From: Actinomycetes bacterium
GTDB taxonomy: Bacteria > Actinomycetota > Actinomycetes > Actinomycetales > Cellulomonadaceae
Assembly (NCBI GenBank): GCA_023438885.1
Contig: JAEXPS010000161.1
Location: 1 to 9,149 of the forward strand
Direction of reading: 5' to 3'
DNA: 9,149 nucleotides
The position numbers and the translations under genes are program-made. This document shows, piece after piece, positions 7,239 to 9,149 of the stretch. Position 1 is the stretch's first letter. Each line of letters opens with the position of its first letter. The notes under the pieces are model-generated. The model made no database searches, was not told where the DNA came from, and saw only the letters and a list, made by a program, of their open reading frames with translations.

Positions 7239-9089
7239 TTGAAGATCAGGCGAATCAGCGCCGCGGTCGCCTTCGTGGCGGCCGGCGCCATCGTCCTCAC
7301 GGCGTGCTCGAACGCCCCGGGCGACGAGCCCACCGCCACGACTACGACCGGTGGCGAGACCACGGCCGGCGGCACGATCACCGTTGCCGAGGTCAACCAG
7401 TTCTTCTCGTTCAACCCCAACACGTCGAACGGGAACACCGACATCAACTCCAAGTTGATCGTGTACCCCACGTGGTCGTGGTTCAACTACGTCGACGGCT
7501 CCTCGTTCGAGGCGGGCAACCCGTCGCTGATCAAGGACACCTCGTTCGGCACGTACGAGATCGTCAGCGAGGACCCGTTCGTCACCAAGTGGACGGTCAA
7601 CGAGGGTGTCACGTGGTCTGACGGCGACCCGGTCGACGCCGGTGACCTGCTGCTCTCGTGGGCGTTCGCCTCGGGCCACTACAACTCCCCGGGTGCCGAC
7701 CCCGACTCGAGCGACGACGACATCTCGTACTTCGACTACGCGGGCGACACGGGCACGCTGGCCCTGACCGACTTCCCCGAGATCTCGGACGACGGCCGCA
7801 CGATCACCTTCACCTACTCCGAGCCCGCCGCCGACTGGGAGCTGGCCTTCGTCGCCGGTGTCCCGGCCCACGTCGTGGCGAAGAACGCCGGCCTGGCCGA
7901 CGAGCAGGCGCTGATCGACCTGCTGACCGCGCAGGCGGACGTGGCCCCGACGGCGACCGCCGAGGACCCGCAGCTGCGCGCTGTCGCCGACTTCTGGAAC
8001 ACGGGCTTCGACACCTCCGTGCTCCCGAGCGACCCCGAGCTGTACCTGTCGTCCGGCCCGTTCATCGTCTCGGACATCGTGGAGAACCAGTCGGTGACCC
8101 TCGTGCCGAACGAGGCCTACACCGGTGACAACACCCCGCAGGTCGACTCGATCATCATGCGGACCATCCCCGACGCCACCGCGGCCGTGCAGGCCCTGCA
8201 GAACGGCGACGTCGACGTGATCGCGCCGCAGTCGTCCGCCGACACGCTGGCCGCGCTGGCCCAGCTCGACGGCGTCGTGGTGCACCAGGGCGACCAGCTC
8301 GCCTACGACCACATCGACCTGACGTTCAACAACGGCGGTCCGTTCGACCCGGCGACCTACGGCGGCGACGCGGACAAGGCCCTCAAGGTGCGCCAGGCGT
8401 TCCTCAAGGCGATCCCGCGCCAGGCGATCCTGGACGCGATCATCACCCCGCAGAAGGCCGACGCGTCGGTGCTCAACTCCCAGCTGTTCGTCTCCTCGCA
8501 GGCCGCGTACGCGGACAGCGTGGCGAACAACGGCTCGGCCGACTACCCGGTCGAGGGCGACATCGAGGGCGCCAAGGCGCTCCTCGCCGAGGCCGGCGTG
8601 AGCAACCCGACGGTTCGGATCCTGTACAACATCAACAACCCGAACCGTGTGAACGCCTACACGCTCATCGCCTCCGCGGCGACGTCGGCCGGCTTCACCG
8701 TGGTCGACCTGGGTGACGCCGCGTGGGGCTCGCTGCTCGGCGGCGGCACCTACGACGCGTCGATCTTCGGCTGGACCAACTCGGGCCTCGGCGTCTCCGG
8801 CGTGCCCCAGCTGTTCTCCAGCACCGGCGGCGGCAACTTCAGCGGTTACTCCAACGCCGACGTCGACGCTCTCACGTCCGAGATCGTCACCACCCTGGAC
8901 ACCGACCGCCAGGTCGAGATCCAGAAGGAGATCGACCCGTTCCTGTTCGCTGACGCGTTCGGTCTGCCGCTGTTCCAGTCGGTGGGTGTCGACGCGCTGT
9001 CCGACAAGATCGGTGGCATCGACTCCTACAACCCCAACCAGGCCGGTGTCTGGTGGAACACGTGGGACTGGACGACCACCAAGGGCTGA
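7239..9089 (+). CDS. ABC transporter family 5 solute-binding lipoprotein
   Basis: A 616-residue lipoprotein that would capture substrate outside the membrane and pass it to an ABC importer. The signal peptide is MKIRRISAAVAFVAAGAIV followed by the lipobox LTAC, with lipidated C23. A Thr/Gly-rich linker (about 32-45) precedes the folded domain, which starts at GGTITVAEVNQFFSFNPNTS. SBP_bac_5 (DppA/OppA-like) features include SLIKDTSFGTYEI, KWTVNEGVTWSDGDPVDAGDLLLSW, a FTYSEPAADWELAF segment, and FIVSDIVENQSVTLVPNEAYTG followed by an AVQALQNGDVDVI stretch. Length is within the large family 5 range. Substrates of this family are oligopeptides, but also nickel or oligosaccharides, and cannot be told from sequence alone. 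The start is TTG. Permease and ATPase genes are expected just beyond the right edge. AT-ending codons are rare, suggesting high expression. Confidence 0.93.
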   Translation: MKIRRISAAVAFVAAGAIVLTACSNAPGDEPTATTTTGGETTAGGTITVAEVNQFFSFNPNTSNGNTDINSKLIVYPTWSWFNYVDGSSFEAGNPSLIKDTSFGTYEIVSEDPFVTKWTVNEGVTWSDGDPVDAGDLLLSWAFASGHYNSPGADPDSSDDDISYFDYAGDTGTLALTDFPEISDDGRTITFTYSEPAADWELAFVAGVPAHVVAKNAGLADEQALIDLLTAQADVAPTATAEDPQLRAVADFWNTGFDTSVLPSDPELYLSSGPFIVSDIVENQSVTLVPNEAYTGDNTPQVDSIIMRTIPDATAAVQALQNGDVDVIAPQSSADTLAALAQLDGVVVHQGDQLAYDHIDLTFNNGGPFDPATYGGDADKALKVRQAFLKAIPRQAILDAIITPQKADASVLNSQLFVSSQAAYADSVANNGSADYPVEGDIEGAKALLAEAGVSNPTVRILYNINNPNRVNAYTLIASAATSAGFTVVDLGDAAWGSLLGGGTYDASIFGWTNSGLGVSGVPQLFSSTGGGNFSGYSNADVDALTSEIVTTLDTDRQVEIQKEIDPFLFADAFGLPLFQSVGVDALSDKIGGIDSYNPNQAGVWWNTWDWTTTKG

Positions 9090-9108
9090 CCTCGGTCGGC
9101 TAGGTACG

Positions 9109-9126
9109 CCTCCGGCGTGACGGAGG
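9109..9126 (+). other. Hairpin after the binding-protein gene
   Basis: Arms cctccg (9109-9114) and cggagg (9121-9126) form a 6-bp perfect stem with a 6-base loop, 19 bases after the stop codon. No T-tract follows. In importer operons such a stem often protects the binding-protein message and lowers downstream expression. A weak terminator is the alternative. The window ends at 9149 with a purine-rich stretch (gggaggg) that may be the next gene's ribosome binding site. Confidence 0.4.
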
Positions 9127-9149
9127 ACGGCGCCGGGAGGGATCCCCTC

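Overview
The window looks like chromosomal DNA from a high-GC actinobacterium. GTG and TTG starts are common and almost every codon ends in G or C. The gene content and the YchF and RmuC sequence style suggest Micrococcales, perhaps near Cellulomonadaceae or Promicromonosporaceae; this placement is inference. There are eight supported protein genes, two of them next to the window edges. No rRNA, tRNA, CRISPR array, transposase or integrase is seen.

Layout. (1) The left edge carries the start of a minus-strand gene, probably rmuC. It is divergent from an ABC-2 type exporter pair: an ATPase (240-1007) and a 12-helix permease (983-2545), overlapping by 25 bases. A 10-bp perfect inverted repeat lies between the divergent starts. 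(2) ychF (2573-3646) follows. (3) A protein-tyrosine-phosphatase gene (3703-4437) with its own promoter is followed by a second copy of the last 29 bases of ychF, ending in its own in-frame stop. The phosphatase is therefore bracketed by 29-bp direct repeats made of ychF 3' coding sequence, which is the pattern left when a cassette inserts into a gene's 3' end and restores the reading frame. (4) An AraC-type regulator with a GyrI-like sensor domain (4724-5590) converges on a DUF1801 gene (5606-6049, minus strand). (5) A class I methyltransferase (6239-6976) ends at a likely intrinsic terminator. (6) A family 5 extracytoplasmic solute-binding lipoprotein (7239-9089) is probably the first gene of a peptide- or sugar-type ABC importer whose permeases lie beyond the right edge.

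Expression. Four genes (the ABC ATPase, ychF, the phosphatase and the methyltransferase) begin with GTG only 6 to 8 bases after a TANNNT -10 box and have no Shine-Dalgarno sequence, which suggests leaderless transcripts. The AraC, DUF1801 and binding-protein genes instead have clear purine-rich ribosome binding sites. The binding-protein gene has a long leader holding an imperfect palindrome.

The most notable observation is the phosphatase cassette at the end of ychF. The displaced distal copy encodes the tail FRFNV, which fits the family (E. coli YchF ends LFNV). The copy now attached to the intact gene encodes FRVNV, so the intact gene appears to carry an imported end.
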